Position numbers and translations under genes: made by a program. A model generated the notes under the pieces. The model did no database searches. It saw nothing but the letters and a program-made list of their open reading frames with translations, and was not told where the DNA came from. This document shows, piece by piece, positions 44,575 to 53,576 of a stretch of 64,000 bases of DNA (positions within the stretch are counted from its first letter, which is position 1; each line of letters begins with the position of its first letter). The stretch comes from JAICWP01 sp035278025 (lineage in GTDB: Bacteria > Acidobacteriota > Terriglobia > Terriglobales > Acidobacteriaceae), in NCBI GenBank assembly GCA_035278025.1, contig DATEJK010000126.1, positions 1 to 64,000 of the forward strand, written 5' to 3'.

Positions 44575-46455
44575 TTAGTCGAGCCCGACGCGATGGACGA
44601 GGTCGGTAAATCGAGGGTCGTCGCGCACGGGATCGAAAAGGGGATCTACTTTGATCCACTGCAAGATGGCCGATTGTTCCTTGTAGGCCTCTTCGCACCA
44701 GAAGAATGTCTGGTCGTAGTCGCCTAACGCCAAGTGAGGGTTGATAAAAGCACCTGCCGGAACATAGCCTTTCTGCCGGCGTTGCTTCAGTTCTTCAATC
44801 AAGCGTAGTGCTTCGGTGCGATTGCCTGCGCGGGCATATGCTGTAGCCAACATTTCGAGCGAGCCGGGGCTACGGTTCATCAACGCCACTGTTCTTTCCA
44901 GCTCGGGAATTGCCTCATCCGTCTGCTTGTTGAGAATCAACGCGAAACCCAGGCCCCAACGAGCATTCGTATAATCCGGGTGCACTGCCAGCAAGCTGCG
45001 ATACTCTCGAATCGACTGGCGGTAGCGGCGGGCCATGAGCAAGACAAACGGAATGGTGTCTCCGCTGCCAAGCGGATCGAGCTCACGACCGCGTTCACCC
45101 CAAGCCACCGCCTCATCCGTGCGGCCCTGGCAGGCTAGCCAATACGCATATCCACGATGAGCTGATGCATCGTTGGGATTAAGATCGAGTGCTCGTTTGT
45201 ATTCGGCTTCTGAATCGGCCCACCTCCACCCTTTCTGGTACATCTCTGCGAGAATCGCATGGGCCCCGGCCAGCTCCGGGTCGAGCTCGATTGCCTTGCG
45301 GGCGGCAGCGGTAGCTTTGGGACGAATCTCCAAGGGAGCGGCCCCGACAAAAATGTCCTGGTAACTGATATACGCTTCTGCCAGCCCAACGTAAGCTGGA
45401 GCAAACGTCGGGTCCCGGTGGATCGCATCCTGAAAGTCAGCAATACGCTGCTCAATTTGAGCAGTGGTGTACTCCGGGTCGTTCCTCGCTTTCACATAGC
45501 TCTCGTAGACCTCGGGAGCAACCGGGCGCGCCGCGACGAGGAGTGCGCGTTCCTGCCTAGTGATAGAAACTTTCACCTTTTCCGCAACGACTTCCGCAAT
45601 GTCGCTTTGCAAGGTGAGCACATCCTTCAGCTCGCGGTCATACTCCTCAGACCAGAAATGCTCGTCGGTCGCGCCGCGAATCAGTTGAGCATGAACGCGA
45701 ATCCGGTTGCCCTCCCGTATCACTGAGCCTTCGACGACCGCATCGACATTGAGCGCCTTCGCAATCTCTGGCACCGAGAGCTTTGTGTCCTTGAGCTGCA
45801 TCACCGAGGTGCGGGAAATGATCCGCAGGTCATGGATGCCGGAGAGTCGTCCGATGATTTCCTCGGTCATGCCGTCCGCAAGGTATTCCTGCGATGGATC
45901 TCCGCTCAGGTTTTCCAAAGGGAGCACAGCCAGGGAACGAATTGCAGGTTTCACGGTAATGACCGGGTGATTCCGCAATCGCAGCCATCCCCACACGGTG
46001 ATCGCTACCAGGCACACTGCGGCGGCTGCGAATACCCGCAAACGTCGGACACGAGAGCTAACGGGAGGCTGCGATTCGACTGGAACCGAGACCGCCTTTT
46101 CGCTTTCCCGCTCAGCGACAAAGCTGCCTACCGGCGCAACAAAGCGATAACCTCGGCGTGGCAGCGTCTCGATAAAGCGCGGCTGATCGGCCGAATCGTT
46201 TAATGCTGACCGCAATCGTTTGACTGCTGCGTTCAGGCTGTGTTCAAAATCGACGAACGTATCGGCCGGCCAGAGCCTTTTCTGCAATTCCTCGCGCGGG
46301 ACCAGTTGCCCCTGCCGGTTTAGAAGAATCTCCAGAATCGCCAATGGCTGGCCCTCTAGACGGACCCGCACTCCTTGCTTACACAATTCCTTGGTGTAGA
46401 GGTTGAACTCATAGGCACCGAAATTAATAAGCTTCGGTTTGGCTGGACGAGCCAT
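44575..46455 (-). CDS. CadC-like membrane regulator: winged helix, membrane helix, TolB-N-like and TPR domains
   Basis: A 626-residue protein. Residues 1-105 are an OmpR/PhoB-type winged helix ('LAILEILLNRQGQLVPREEL', 'NAAVKRLRSAL', 'PRRGYRFV'). A membrane helix follows at about 136-154. 'IRSLAVLPLENLSGDPSQEY' begins a TolB-N-like adenylate-cyclase-associated module that continues to about residue 300. Residues about 330-600 have TPR-like helix pairs ('EAEYKRALDLNPNDASAHRG' and similar). Such proteins are common in Acidobacteria and likely sense envelope signals. It stands between two 109-bp direct repeats. AAGGAG is 11 bases before the ATG. Confidence 0.87.
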   Translation of the reverse strand: MARPAKPKLINFGAYEFNLYTKELCKQGVRVRLEGQPLAILEILLNRQGQLVPREELQKRLWPADTFVDFEHSLNAAVKRLRSALNDSADQPRFIETLPRRGYRFVAPVGSFVAERESEKAVSVPVESQPPVSSRVRRLRVFAAAAVCLVAITVWGWLRLRNHPVITVKPAIRSLAVLPLENLSGDPSQEYLADGMTEEIIGRLSGIHDLRIISRTSVMQLKDTKLSVPEIAKALNVDAVVEGSVIREGNRIRVHAQLIRGATDEHFWSEEYDRELKDVLTLQSDIAEVVAEKVKVSITRQERALLVAARPVAPEVYESYVKARNDPEYTTAQIEQRIADFQDAIHRDPTFAPAYVGLAEAYISYQDIFVGAAPLEIRPKATAAARKAIELDPELAGAHAILAEMYQKGWRWADSEAEYKRALDLNPNDASAHRGYAYWLACQGRTDEAVAWGERGRELDPLGSGDTIPFVLLMARRYRQSIREYRSLLAVHPDYTNARWGLGFALILNKQTDEAIPELERTVALMNRSPGSLEMLATAYARAGNRTEALRLIEELKQRRQKGYVPAGAFINPHLALGDYDQTFFWCEEAYKEQSAILQWIKVDPLFDPVRDDPRFTDLVHRVGLD

Positions 46456-46533
46456 TTTGACCGGGACTCCTTGGTCACGGCAGAGTATATCCCAGTTCGC
46501 TCAGGGATTTTTTTGACTATTGGCTTTCCCAGT

Positions 46534-46642
46534 GGATTACGGGCAAAGCGGAAGTTATCTGTTGTCCGTCGGATCCGTACCGCTAAACGCGCCTCGGTAC
46601 AGAAATCAGGAATGCAGTTGTTCCCGAGTGGTCGGCGTTACG
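46534..46642 (+). repeat. 109-bp direct repeat, right copy
   Basis: Partner of 44417-44525. It ends two bases before the stop of the amidase gene. The first bases, GGATTACGGGCAAAGCGGAAG, match a shorter motif seen near 43128 and, inverted, near 40491. Confidence 0.8.
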
Positions 46643-46643
46643 G

Positions 46644-48221
46644 TCAAGTCCGCAGCAACGACGGCAGATGCCCAGGCACCCAGTCGGTGGCCTGCTCGTA
46701 GGCGTAGGCCAACTGCAGAACGGCGAAGTCGGCGTTATGCCGCCCGATGATCTGCATGCCCATGGGCAGCCCCTGGGGGCTGAAGCCAACCGGCACGTTG
46801 ATAGTGGGGAAACCCAGCAGGGAAGCCGGCACCACCACTTCCATCCAGCGGTGATAGGTGTCCATGGCCACGCCGTTGATCGCCTTGGGCCAGTGGACAG
46901 CGGCGTCAAAGGGGAACACCTGGGCGCTGGGCAACAGCAGGTAATCGTATTTCTGAAACAGCTTCTGCACCGCCACGTACCATGCGGAGCGGGCGCGCGA
47001 GGCGTTGTAAACTTGCGCCCCGCTGAGCTTCAGGCCGCCTTCCACCTCCCACTGCGCCTCTGGCTTCATCAGCTTGCGTTTGGAAACGTCCTTGTAAAGT
47101 TCCAACAGGTCGCCCGCGACCAGCCAGTGGCGCAGTGTTACCCAGGTTTCCCACATGCGGTCAGCAGAGTAGTCCGGTTGCGCCTCCTCCAGTGCGCAAC
47201 CAACCGCCTCGAAAGCCTTGAAGGAAGCGCGGCACAGTTCCGCGATGCCGGGCTCCATGGGCAGGTGTCCGCCGAGGTCGCCCATCCACCCCAGGCGCGT
47301 TCCTTTGAAATCGCGCTTCAGGGGCTCAGTAAAGGCGGCAGGATCCTGCTCGAGTGAGAGGGGCGCGCGCAGATCAGGGCCGGCCATCACGGAAAGAAGC
47401 ATGGCCACGTCGGAAACGGTGCGCCCCAGGGGTCCGTTCACGCTCAATTGTTCCAGGAAAAGCTCCTCGCCCCCTGAGGGAACGCGCCCATAGGAGGTAC
47501 GAAAACCGATCACGTTGTTGTAGGCGGCGGGATTGCGCAGCGAGCCCATCATGTCGCTGCCATCGGCCACCGGCAACATGCGAAGCGCCAGAGATACGGC
47601 GGCGCCTCCGCTGCTGCCGCCCGCGCACTTGGACTGGTCGTAGGCGTTGAGGGTGGTGCCGAAAACCGAATTGTAGGTCTGCGAACCCAGGCCGAACTCG
47701 GGGGCGTTGGTTTTGCCGATGATGATGACCCCGGCGCGGCGCAGCCGCTCTACAAATATGGAATCGTAGTCGGGCACCGTATCCAGCAGCGGCGAACCCC
47801 AGGTGGTACGAATGCCGCGCGTGGCCGCCAGATCCTTAACCGCATGGGGGAAGCCGTGCATCCATCCCCGGTACTGGCCGCTTTTCAGCTCGGAGTCGCG
47901 CTGGGCTGCCTGCTTCATCAGCCCATCGCGGGGCTGCAGGGAGACAATGGCGTTGACCTTGGGATTCAGCAGCTCGATGTGGGCAAGGTAGGCGGCCATC
48001 ACCTCCCGGCAGGAGACCTGGCGAGTGCGGATGGTGTGGGAAAGGTCGCCGGCATTCATCATCACCACGTCAGAAGCCGATGAGGCCTGTCGCTTGCTTG
48101 TGCCGCCCACGTCGCCAAGAATAACTCCCGCGGCAACTGCGGTGGAAAGTTTGCCTGTCTGGCTCATAAACTCGCGTCGGGTCAGGCTCGCTGGAGGGGG
48201 CTGAGGAAAGCTGTTCTCCAT
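46644..48221 (-). CDS. Tat-exported amidase-signature enzyme
   Basis: Hydrolyses an amide in the periplasm. From ATG 48221 the protein has 525 residues. 'SLTRREFMSQ' (about 12-21) is the twin-arginine motif. 'GFPHAVKDLAATRG' holds catalytic Lys129. 'CAGGSSGGAAVSLALR' holds the cis-Ser near 203. The nucleophile is Ser227 in 'GSDMMGSLRNPA', where the usual first Gly of the GGS is Met. 'GFPTINVPVGFSPQGLPMGMQ' near the end is also typical. The substrate is unknown. The gene is divergent from a lipoprotein gene. Confidence 0.88.
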   Translation of the reverse strand: MENSFPQPPPASLTRREFMSQTGKLSTAVAAGVILGDVGGTSKRQASSASDVVMMNAGDLSHTIRTRQVSCREVMAAYLAHIELLNPKVNAIVSLQPRDGLMKQAAQRDSELKSGQYRGWMHGFPHAVKDLAATRGIRTTWGSPLLDTVPDYDSIFVERLRRAGVIIIGKTNAPEFGLGSQTYNSVFGTTLNAYDQSKCAGGSSGGAAVSLALRMLPVADGSDMMGSLRNPAAYNNVIGFRTSYGRVPSGGEELFLEQLSVNGPLGRTVSDVAMLLSVMAGPDLRAPLSLEQDPAAFTEPLKRDFKGTRLGWMGDLGGHLPMEPGIAELCRASFKAFEAVGCALEEAQPDYSADRMWETWVTLRHWLVAGDLLELYKDVSKRKLMKPEAQWEVEGGLKLSGAQVYNASRARSAWYVAVQKLFQKYDYLLLPSAQVFPFDAAVHWPKAINGVAMDTYHRWMEVVVPASLLGFPTINVPVGFSPQGLPMGMQIIGRHNADFAVLQLAYAYEQATDWVPGHLPSLLRT

Positions 48222-48417
48222 AGGAGGTCCTTCTTTTGCCGGGGTGGTTGCGGCCCGCTTTTGCACTGCACGGACGCCGGCCTATTCTACCCATACACAG
48301 TCCTTCCCACCGTTGCTCTCCCCAGGTACTGAAGCGGGAAAGCGCGGTCGCCGGGAAATCGTACCGGGGCTGCCCGCTGCGCACATGGCAGCTCGACCGG
48401 GCGGCTCATGACGGCTC

Positions 48418-48426
48418 TGCTATAAT
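48418..48426 (+). promoter_or_regulatory. Extended -10 promoter for the beta-propeller lipoprotein gene
   Basis: TGCTATAAT is a perfect extended -10 element (TGn plus TATAAT). No good -35 stands at 16-18 bases, as is usual for this class. It predicts a start near 48433, which makes TTG 48441 too close to be the start codon and favours GTG 48465. Confidence 0.55.
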
Positions 48427-48464
48427 TCGGGTTTTCACCCTTGATCATCCACGTGTTTTACAGA

Positions 48465-49637
48465 GTGCCCAGTTTGAGATTCGGCGCCATCTCCTTTTGT
48501 GTCGCTTTCCTTGCCCTGCTTTCCGGCTGCAGTGGAAGCAGCCCGCAGCAGACCACCAGCGGGTTTCCGCAACGCGCTTTCGTTTCTAACAGCGGGGGCG
48601 GCAGCGTGCAGATCATTGACTCCATTCACGACATACTTGACTTCGCCACCTCCATCAGCGCCGGTACCAGCCCCGGTCTGATGGCCCTTGCTCCCAGCAG
48701 GAAGTTCACCTTGGTTTTCGACTCTACCGGCAACAGCATCTCTGTGATCAATAATGCGCAGGAGTCGCAAACCGCCGCCATCTCCTTGCCCAGTTGGACG
48801 GAGAGCATGACCATTTCCCCTGACAGTTCCCTGGGCTATGTCGCGATGCCGGCGGCGCAAGTGCTGGCCAAACCGGCGGGCATAGTGGATGTACTCGACC
48901 TGGTGAACAACCGGGTCAAAAACATCCTGCAGATTCCTCAGGCGCACTGGCTGGCAGTGAACCACAGCGGCAACCGGGTGCTGGTGTTCAGCGACAATTC
49001 CGACGCGGTGACCGTTATCAACCCCGCCCAGATCGGAAAGGGAGCTTTTTCAACCACCGTCACCGGCTTTGATCGCCCAGTGGGCGCTGTATTCAGTGAA
49101 GACGACAGCGTTGCTTATGTCCTGAACTGCGGCGCCGAATGCGGCGGCACCAGTGCCGGGGTCACAGTGCTTAATATGAACACCAACACCACCGGCGCCG
49201 CTGTCGGCCTTTCCGGAGCAACCAGCGCCATGCTCATCAATGGCAACCTCTACGTTGCCGGCAGCGGCCACGGCGTGGGTACGCTGCAGGTGGTGAACAC
49301 TGCCGGACTAACCGCGTCAGCCCCGGTGAGCATCAGCAACGGTTACCATTGGCGCATGGAATTGGGCAGCCGGAACAAGCTCTTTATCGGCTCTCGCGGC
49401 TGTACCAACCGGGGCTGCCTTTCGATTTTTGATATCAGTTCCAATCAAGTAGTCATAGATACGCCCAATGGCGACGTTACCGGCATCGCTCCCATCCCCA
49501 ACCGCAATATTGTTTACGTCATCGAAGGCGGTGAGTTGCGTATCTTCGACACCACCACCAGCGCCCCCTCCACCACACGGTTCCTTGACATCGTCGGCAA
49601 AGCCATAGACGTCAAGGAAATTGACCCGGCACAGTAA
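48465..49637 (+). CDS. Lipoprotein with YncE-like beta-propeller repeats
   Basis: A 390-residue protein from GTG 48465. 'AFLALLSGCSGSSPQ' has a lipobox (L-S-G-C), so it would be lipid-anchored. The rest has about seven repeats of the kind 'AFVSNSGGGSVQIID', 'TLVFDSTGNSISVIN', 'RVLVFSDNSDAVTVIN' and 'NRNIVYVIEGGELRIFD', each one propeller blade. The repeats contain no known catalytic residue. A TTG at 48441 is in frame too. Function unknown; a surface-binding role is likely. Confidence 0.8.
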   Translation: MPSLRFGAISFCVAFLALLSGCSGSSPQQTTSGFPQRAFVSNSGGGSVQIIDSIHDILDFATSISAGTSPGLMALAPSRKFTLVFDSTGNSISVINNAQESQTAAISLPSWTESMTISPDSSLGYVAMPAAQVLAKPAGIVDVLDLVNNRVKNILQIPQAHWLAVNHSGNRVLVFSDNSDAVTVINPAQIGKGAFSTTVTGFDRPVGAVFSEDDSVAYVLNCGAECGGTSAGVTVLNMNTNTTGAAVGLSGATSAMLINGNLYVAGSGHGVGTLQVVNTAGLTASAPVSISNGYHWRMELGSRNKLFIGSRGCTNRGCLSIFDISSNQVVIDTPNGDVTGIAPIPNRNIVYVIEGGELRIFDTTTSAPSTTRFLDIVGKAIDVKEIDPAQ

Positions 49638-49717
49638 TTCCTCGGCGGCCTACCGGGCCCGTGCTGAGCCATTGATCCCGCAATTTGCAAGTTGATGAGA
49701 GGTCCACCTAACTGGGT

Positions 49718-52156
49718 TCATTTCTCCGGTTGCAGGACGAGTTGGTGTGCGCGCGCGGCGGCTACGGCCTGGGCTGAAAACCGCAGGTGGAACGTAGAAC
49801 CGCCGAACCAGGCCGGCCATTGATCCATGTAATAGGGACTGAGGAGGTTTCCCGACTGCCCGGTTACGATGTTGAGGGTGGAATTGTCGAGGTTTGCGAG
49901 ATCCACCGTGGTGCGCTCGGAAGGGCCAAAGTGGCGCCCCACAGCTTTGACGGTATAACTATCACCCGATTGCGGGTGCCGCCCTGGCCCGGCCCAGCGC
50001 CGCAGGATGGGGATGGCCCCAAAAATGGGATGGTTGATTTCCACCGGGTTGAGTTCACCCCAGTGCCAGTTGGCCAGGTTGGAGGGTACGTCCGCCGGTT
50101 GCAGCGCCGCCTCCACCGCTGCGGCCAGCAATTGGTTGTAATCTTTGACGTTCACCGGAAGCCAGCGTTGCGGCTCATAGAGAAGCACGTTTTCCAGCCA
50201 CACGGGCCGCATGAACCATTCGTAGGTCTTCCAGCTCAGGCGGCCATCATCGTTGCCGACCGCGGCGGCAGTTCCCAGTTTGGGCTCCAGCAACAGGCGG
50301 TAAAGTTCCTCGCGGGCGGAAGCCTCAATAGCGGCGGCCGCCGAATCGGCCAGCATCCGCCCATCCCAATTGCGCATTAATTCGCGCGCCTGCCGCATCC
50401 GGGGGGAGATCCCCTTCACGTGGTCCAGAGCGTATACGAAACGCTCGGCGCAAAAGCGGTCGAAGGCGGAGTAAACGTCGGTCTGCAGGGCCAGCATGTC
50501 GGCAGAAGTGAATTTCTTATCCGACTCAAGCACCTTGTAAATGCGCTGGGTGCGATAGGGCGGTCCCCATTCCGCGCTCAGAGAATAGGGATACTTGTCG
50601 GGAGTAATGCGGCCGTTGGCCGTGGCCAGGATTCCCGAGGGCGGGTTGAACACACTGGGCAGCTTTTCGAACGGCACATACCCGGTCCACTCATGGGCAT
50701 TGTCGGCGCCGGAGACGGGAAGGCTGCCGTCGCCAGCGGATCGGATCGGCACCCTGCCGGTAGCCTGGTAGCCGATGTTGCCGTCCACGTCGGCATAAAC
50801 CACGTTCTGGCCGGGCGCCACCCAGGTGGAAAAGGCGCGGCGAAACTCCTCCCAGCCCTGGGCCGCATCCACGTCAACAAAGGGCAGGGCGAGCGCATTG
50901 GGTGTGTAGAGGGTCCACTCCAGGGCCAGCATTCGCTTTTCGCCTGGGATGAGGTCGGTGATGATGGGCCCGTGGCGGGTGAGCAGCACATCGAAGCTGA
51001 CTTCGGGCTGGCCTTTGACCTTGATCACTTCGTGGCGACGCTGCGGCTCCTGCCATCCTTGCGGGGTCTGGTACTGCCCGCCGGAGTTGAAGTTCTCGAT
51101 GAACACGTCTTCTACCGTCGGCCCTATGTTGGTAAATCCCCAGGCGATGCGCTGGTTATGCCCGAGAATGACGGTGGGCGTTCCCGGCAGTGTGACTCCG
51201 GCCACGTCGAAGTCTCCGCTGGTCAAGTGAGCCTCATACCACAATGCCGGCATCTGGTGACCCAGGTGAGGGTCGTTGGAGAGCAGGGGCTTACCGGAAG
51301 CAGTGTGCGCCCCCGAAATCACCCAGTCGTTGGAGCCGAGTTCCGGCCGCAGTTCCGTCTGTGGAATTGCCATCCCGGCCAGGGTGGGCACACTGCCTAC
51401 GCCGGTGGCGGGTGCGGCGGGCGCGAGCGTACCCATCTTTTGCGTGTCCTGTCCGGGAGGATGATCGCGCCACGAGGAGTTGGGGTAGAGGTCCGATGTA
51501 AGCTCTGGGCCCAATTTGGCCAGGATCTTCTCGCGCTCCAGTGCCACTTTGGCGGAGTAATGGTTCAACTCCTTCACCATGTTGGCTTCTATGACCAGCG
51601 AATCCAACGGGGTCCAGGGACGCGGGGTATAGCGTAGAACGCGAAACTCAAGGGGCAAGCGGTCCCCCTGTTGGGCGATGAAGTCATTGACCCCGCGGGC
51701 GTAAGCTTCGAGATACGAGCGGTCGCGAGGGGATAGCTCCTCCACCGCTCTCTGGGCTCGCGCCTCAAGGCCAAGGATGCGTTGTTCGCGGTCGTGTTTG
51801 ACCCAGTCGGAGCCCAGCACCTCAGCCATATCCCCGGCAGCGAAGCGCCGCGTCATATCCATTTCCCAAAGGCGGTCTTGGGCGGTGACGTAGCCCTGGG
51901 CGAGGAAAAGATCCTCCAAATTGGCTGCTTCGATGCTGGGCACTCCGTGAGCGTCGCGGGTAATGGCCACGGGTGAGGACAAACCGCTTACCGCCAGGCT
52001 TCCGTCAATCTGGGGAAGGGCGGTACTGGCGGTGTGGTAGAGCCAGCCACCCGACGCGGCAGCCAGCAGCAGCAGCGCGAAAAGTGCCAGGGCGAGCCAG
52101 CGCAGAACTAGGCGGGCGGCGACGGTCTGGGGAGGAGCGATCTCAGGAGTGGCCAT
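49718..52156 (-). CDS. Penicillin acylase family (Ntn) amidohydrolase
   Basis: An 812-residue self-processing amidase of the S45 family. A membrane helix or signal (about 18-40) points to the periplasm. 'SNDWVISG' follows Gly274, and Ser275 is the predicted nucleophile and new N-terminus of the beta subunit. 'LLSNDPHLGHQMPALWYEAHL' in two parts ('LLSNDPHLGHQM', 'PALWYEAHL') is conserved after it. The alpha part (about 44-274) contains 'VPSIEAANLEDLFLAQGY'. Members cleave penicillin, homoserine-lactone signals or other amides; which one is not visible here. It is divergent from fur across a Fur box, so iron may control it. Confidence 0.88.
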   Translation of the reverse strand: MATPEIAPPQTVAARLVLRWLALALFALLLLAAASGGWLYHTASTALPQIDGSLAVSGLSSPVAITRDAHGVPSIEAANLEDLFLAQGYVTAQDRLWEMDMTRRFAAGDMAEVLGSDWVKHDREQRILGLEARAQRAVEELSPRDRSYLEAYARGVNDFIAQQGDRLPLEFRVLRYTPRPWTPLDSLVIEANMVKELNHYSAKVALEREKILAKLGPELTSDLYPNSSWRDHPPGQDTQKMGTLAPAAPATGVGSVPTLAGMAIPQTELRPELGSNDWVISGAHTASGKPLLSNDPHLGHQMPALWYEAHLTSGDFDVAGVTLPGTPTVILGHNQRIAWGFTNIGPTVEDVFIENFNSGGQYQTPQGWQEPQRRHEVIKVKGQPEVSFDVLLTRHGPIITDLIPGEKRMLALEWTLYTPNALALPFVDVDAAQGWEEFRRAFSTWVAPGQNVVYADVDGNIGYQATGRVPIRSAGDGSLPVSGADNAHEWTGYVPFEKLPSVFNPPSGILATANGRITPDKYPYSLSAEWGPPYRTQRIYKVLESDKKFTSADMLALQTDVYSAFDRFCAERFVYALDHVKGISPRMRQARELMRNWDGRMLADSAAAAIEASAREELYRLLLEPKLGTAAAVGNDDGRLSWKTYEWFMRPVWLENVLLYEPQRWLPVNVKDYNQLLAAAVEAALQPADVPSNLANWHWGELNPVEINHPIFGAIPILRRWAGPGRHPQSGDSYTVKAVGRHFGPSERTTVDLANLDNSTLNIVTGQSGNLLSPYYMDQWPAWFGGSTFHLRFSAQAVAAARAHQLVLQPEK

Positions 52157-52216
52157 GGAGAGTCCCTGGATTGTAGGGCGGGCAGGGCTGAGGAAACAAC
52201 CGGGGCGGAAGGCAAG

Positions 52217-52239
52217 TTGAAAATGACTTTCATTTTCAA
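52217..52239. promoter_or_regulatory. Fur box in the divergent fur / acylase gap
   Basis: TTGAAAATGA (52217-52226), spacer CTT, then TCATTTTCAA (52230-52239): a perfect inverted repeat with 10-base arms. It fits the Fur-box consensus (GATAATGATAATCATTATC) well. It lies 43 bases upstream of fur and 60 bases upstream of the penicillin-acylase-like gene, so Fur could control both. Confidence 0.75.
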
Positions 52240-52282
52240 AATGGCCCGGGCTTGATATCCTGAACCCGGCTCCGCCTTCTCC

Positions 52283-52783
52283 ATGCTGCAGAAGCGCATT
52301 GACGACCAGCCCCTCCTCTCCCGCCAGATGATGCGCGAGGCCGAACAGATCCTGCACAGCCACCTCAAGCGCGTCGGCCTGAAGCACACCGCGCAGCGGG
52401 ACACCATCCTGCGCACCTTCCTGGAGACTCGGGAGCACCTTTCCATGGACGAGCTCCATCGCCTGGTCAAGCGCAAGGATGCGCGCATCGGCTTCACCAC
52501 GGTTTACCGCACCCTCAAGCTGTTAACCGAATGCGGGCTGGCCAGCGAGGTTGCCTTTCACGACGGGATTGCCCGCTTCGAGCACCAGTACAACCGGCGC
52601 AGCCACCACCACATGGTGTGCACGGAATGCGGCGGTTCGGTGGAATTCTTCTCCCCGGAAGTGGACCGCCTGGAGCAGGAAATCGGCCGCAAGCACCACT
52701 ACCTGACCACCCGCCACACCTTTCAGATCTACGGGGTGTGCGAAAGCTGCCGGAAGAAGGCGGCCGGTCGCCCTAGCGCCTGA
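52283..52783 (+). CDS. fur: Fur-family metal-dependent repressor
   Basis: A 166-residue protein with the Fur layout. The N-terminal winged helix has 'LKHTAQRDTILRTFLE' and 'IGFTTVYRTLKLL'. 'ARFEHQYNRRSHHHMVCTEC' carries the His-rich metal site, and 'CTECGG' with 'CESCRKK' are the two CxxC pairs of a structural zinc. This is nearest to Fur proper rather than PerR or Zur, but the sensed metal is not certain. A perfect Fur box in its promoter suggests autoregulation. No ribosome site is evident before ATG 52283; later starts are possible. Confidence 0.9.
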   Translation: MLQKRIDDQPLLSRQMMREAEQILHSHLKRVGLKHTAQRDTILRTFLETREHLSMDELHRLVKRKDARIGFTTVYRTLKLLTECGLASEVAFHDGIARFEHQYNRRSHHHMVCTECGGSVEFFSPEVDRLEQEIGRKHHYLTTRHTFQIYGVCESCRKKAAGRPSA

Positions 52784-52899
52784 GTCCGCCGTTGCCTTAA
52801 GGCTCGCTTTCTGTTAATGTCCGCGCAATCAGGGCCAGTCAGGGACAGTCCAGGGCTCGGAACGACCGTTTCTATTCTCAGGGTTTTCAGGAGGGCAAT

Positions 52900-53367
52900 A
52901 TGCCGCGGTTTTGCGCGTCGTGTGGAGCGCCCATGGCAGAGGGCGCCATTTCGTGTAGTTCTTGTGGAACCAGTACCGCCCAAAACGTGGGCGGAGGAGC
53001 CGCGGCAGTTCCCGCGGCCGCGCCGTCTACCGGCGGCCTGACCGATAACGTTGCCGGCCTTTTGGCTTATATCACCATCATTCCGTCCATCATTTTTCTG
53101 GTGATGGAGCCTTACAACCGGAACCGGTTCGTTCGCTTCCACTCGTTCCAGAACATCTTCTTCTGTGTGGCCTGCATTGCGCTGGGCATTGTGATGAGCA
53201 TTATCGGAATGATCCCCATGGTGGGGTTGATCACGCTGGTGATCTGGCCGCTGATTGGGCTTGGCCTGCTGGTGGTGTGGGTCATTCTCCTGCTCAAGGC
53301 GTATCAAGGTCAGATGTTCAAGCTGCCTGTGATCGGCGACATGGCGGAAAAGCAGGCCAACGCATAA
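52900..53367 (+). CDS. Zinc-ribbon membrane protein, DUF4870-like
   Basis: A 155-residue protein. 'MPRFCASCGAPMAEGAISCSSCG' in parts ('RFCASCGAP', 'ISCSSCGTS') is an N-terminal zinc ribbon with two CxxC pairs. An Ala/Pro linker leads to a domain with three or four membrane helices that starts 'NVAGLLAYITIIPSIIFL' and contains 'FVRFHSFQNIFF'. This fits the DUF4870/Tic20-like family, of unknown function. AGGAGGG lies 5 bases before the ATG. A strong terminator follows. Confidence 0.8.
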   Translation: MPRFCASCGAPMAEGAISCSSCGTSTAQNVGGGAAAVPAAAPSTGGLTDNVAGLLAYITIIPSIIFLVMEPYNRNRFVRFHSFQNIFFCVACIALGIVMSIIGMIPMVGLITLVIWPLIGLGLLVVWVILLLKAYQGQMFKLPVIGDMAEKQANA

Positions 53368-53390
53368 CTTGCAGCAGCTCTCGAAACAGG

Positions 53391-53420
53391 GGCGGGGCCC
53401 GGGTGCCCCGCCTTATTTTT
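53391..53420 (+). terminator. Rho-independent terminator after the zinc-ribbon gene
   Basis: GGCGGGGC (53391-53398) pairs with GCCCCGCC (53405-53412) over a 6-base loop, then TTATTTTT. It lies 24 bases past the stop at 53367 and is well formed. Confidence 0.85.
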
Positions 53421-53576
53421 GGAAATCGCGCGTCCCGCCGCCTCCGCCGCGCATCTCATCATCTTCTCTTACGCGATCTGGCCTTGACAGAAGCTCCGCC
53501 AGATGTCATTTGTATCTACTTTTGTTTTTCTCCCTGAACGGGAAGCAGCGAAGACCGTTCCGAAACCGGGTGTGGA

